Source: an uncultured Clostridium sp. (lineage in GTDB: Bacteria > Bacillota_A > Clostridia > Lachnospirales > Lachnospiraceae). Taken from it: a DNA stretch of 6,361 nucleotides. The stretch is from assembly GCA_947174825.1 (NCBI GenBank), contig CAMWKN010000097.1, positions 1-6,361 of the forward strand, written 5' to 3'. Under the pieces are notes generated by a model that saw only the letters and a program-made list of their open reading frames with translations, was not told where the DNA came from and did no database searches. The translations under genes were made by a program, and so were the position numbers. Numbering within the stretch: position 1 is the first letter of the stretch; every line of letters begins with the position of its first letter. Below are positions 5,793-6,361 of this stretch, piece by piece.

Positions 5793-6338
5793 ATGAAAGC
5801 AACAGGTATAACAAGACGGATTGACGATTTAGGCAGGGTGGTAATCCCAAAGGAAATCCGTCGAACATTGAGGATTAGAGAGGGAGACCCATTGGAGATC
5901 TATACCGACCAGGAGGGCGGCATTATCCTAAAAAAATATTCCACGATGGAGGATCTCAGTGACTTTGCCGGAAAGTATGCAGATGCTTTGTCACAGACTA
6001 CAGGCTATATGGTGGCGATCGCTGATCGGGAACACATTATTGCAGCCTCCGGTGCAGGCAGAAAAGAGTTGTTACATCAGGCAATTAGCCGGGAATTAGA
6101 GAGACTGATTGACAACCGGGAAAGTGTTCTGGCATCTGGGATGGAACAGAAATATCAACCGATTGCAGGGGAACAGCATCCCTTTTTTTATGAGGCTGTG
6201 CATCCCATTATCTGCGAGGGTGATGCTGTAGGAGCAGTTATTTTATTGAGCAACAATCCCAAGGATACCTTTGGGGAAACCGAGAAGAAACTAGCAGCGA
6301 CTGCTGCAAATTTTTTAGTACGTCAGATGGATCAATAA
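5793..6338 (+). CDS. spoVT: Stage V sporulation protein T, AbrB-type transcription regulator
   Basis: DNA-binding regulator that adjusts forespore gene expression late in sporulation. Residues 1-50 form the swapped-hairpin AbrB/SpoVT domain; the segment MKATGITRRIDDLGRVVIP is nearly the same as I recall for Bacillus SpoVT, as is the following KEIRRTLRIREGDPLEI. Residues about 55-180 form the GAF-like C-terminal domain (DFAGKYADAL, AVILLSNNPKDTFGETEKK, ending NFLVRQMDQ), which in the family supports tetramer formation and possible ligand sensing. At 181 residues it is complete (Bacillus SpoVT is about 178). TGGAGG at 5778-5783 lies 9 nt before the ATG. The N-terminal domain is far better conserved than the GAF domain, as usual in the family. 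Upstream lie a terminator and its own promoter-like region, so it is probably monocistronic or leads a unit continuing beyond the window. Its presence implies an endospore former. Confidence 0.97.
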   Translation: MKATGITRRIDDLGRVVIPKEIRRTLRIREGDPLEIYTDQEGGIILKKYSTMEDLSDFAGKYADALSQTTGYMVAIADREHIIAASGAGRKELLHQAISRELERLIDNRESVLASGMEQKYQPIAGEQHPFFYEAVHPIICEGDAVGAVILLSNNPKDTFGETEKKLAATAANFLVRQMDQ

Positions 6339-6361
6339 TCTTGACGTGCAATATCTCTTTG

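Noticed and set aside
1..6361. Mobile element, CRISPR, defence or phage system
   Set aside because: No transposase, integrase, nuclease, repeat-spacer pattern or terminal inverted repeats seen; all five genes are ordinary chromosomal types.
6339..6361. Terminator or start of another gene after spoVT
   Set aside because: Only 23 bases are present and they show no hairpin, ribosome binding site or start codon.

Overview
The window looks like chromosomal DNA from an endospore-forming clostridial Firmicute, most likely of the Lachnospiraceae type. The evidence is the moderately AT-rich base composition, strong AGGAGG-type ribosome binding sites, SpoVT, and the style of the ABC exporter, PAS and phosphoribosyltransferase-like proteins. 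The genus cannot be fixed from this sequence. All five genes lie on the + strand and I see no real gene on the - strand. There is no mobile element, CRISPR array, tRNA or rRNA.

Layout: (1) positions 1-1808 hold most of an ABC exporter half-transporter (membrane domain plus ATPase) whose start lies just upstream of the window. (2) 1888-2274 is a small protein made of a single PAS domain. (3) 2275-2435 is a regulatory intergenic region with a very good sigma-A promoter, a second possible extended -10 promoter further upstream, a small hairpin and a cre-like (CcpA operator-like) site in the leader. (4) 2436-4901 is a complete glycogen/starch (alpha-glucan) phosphorylase. (5) 4902-5008 holds two adjacent strong hairpins without a U-tract. 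(6) 5009-5656 is a phosphoribosyltransferase-fold protein, usually labelled orotate phosphoribosyltransferase in such genomes, whose PRPP loop lacks the usual acidic pair. (7) 5657-5792 holds a probable intrinsic terminator and a promoter-like segment with forespore sigma-factor resemblance. (8) 5793-6338 is spoVT. The last 23 bases hold nothing I can call.

How the genes fit together: glgP appears to have its own promoter and is not beside other glycogen genes, so it is probably an independently controlled polysaccharide-breakdown gene, perhaps under carbon catabolite control. The phosphoribosyltransferase-like gene may be read through from glgP, because the hairpins between them are not classical terminators. 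spoVT is set apart by a terminator and its own promoter region and acts in forespore gene control. I see no single multi-gene system here. The items most worth a second look are the altered PRPP loop, the output-less PAS protein, the tandem hairpins and the glgP control region.
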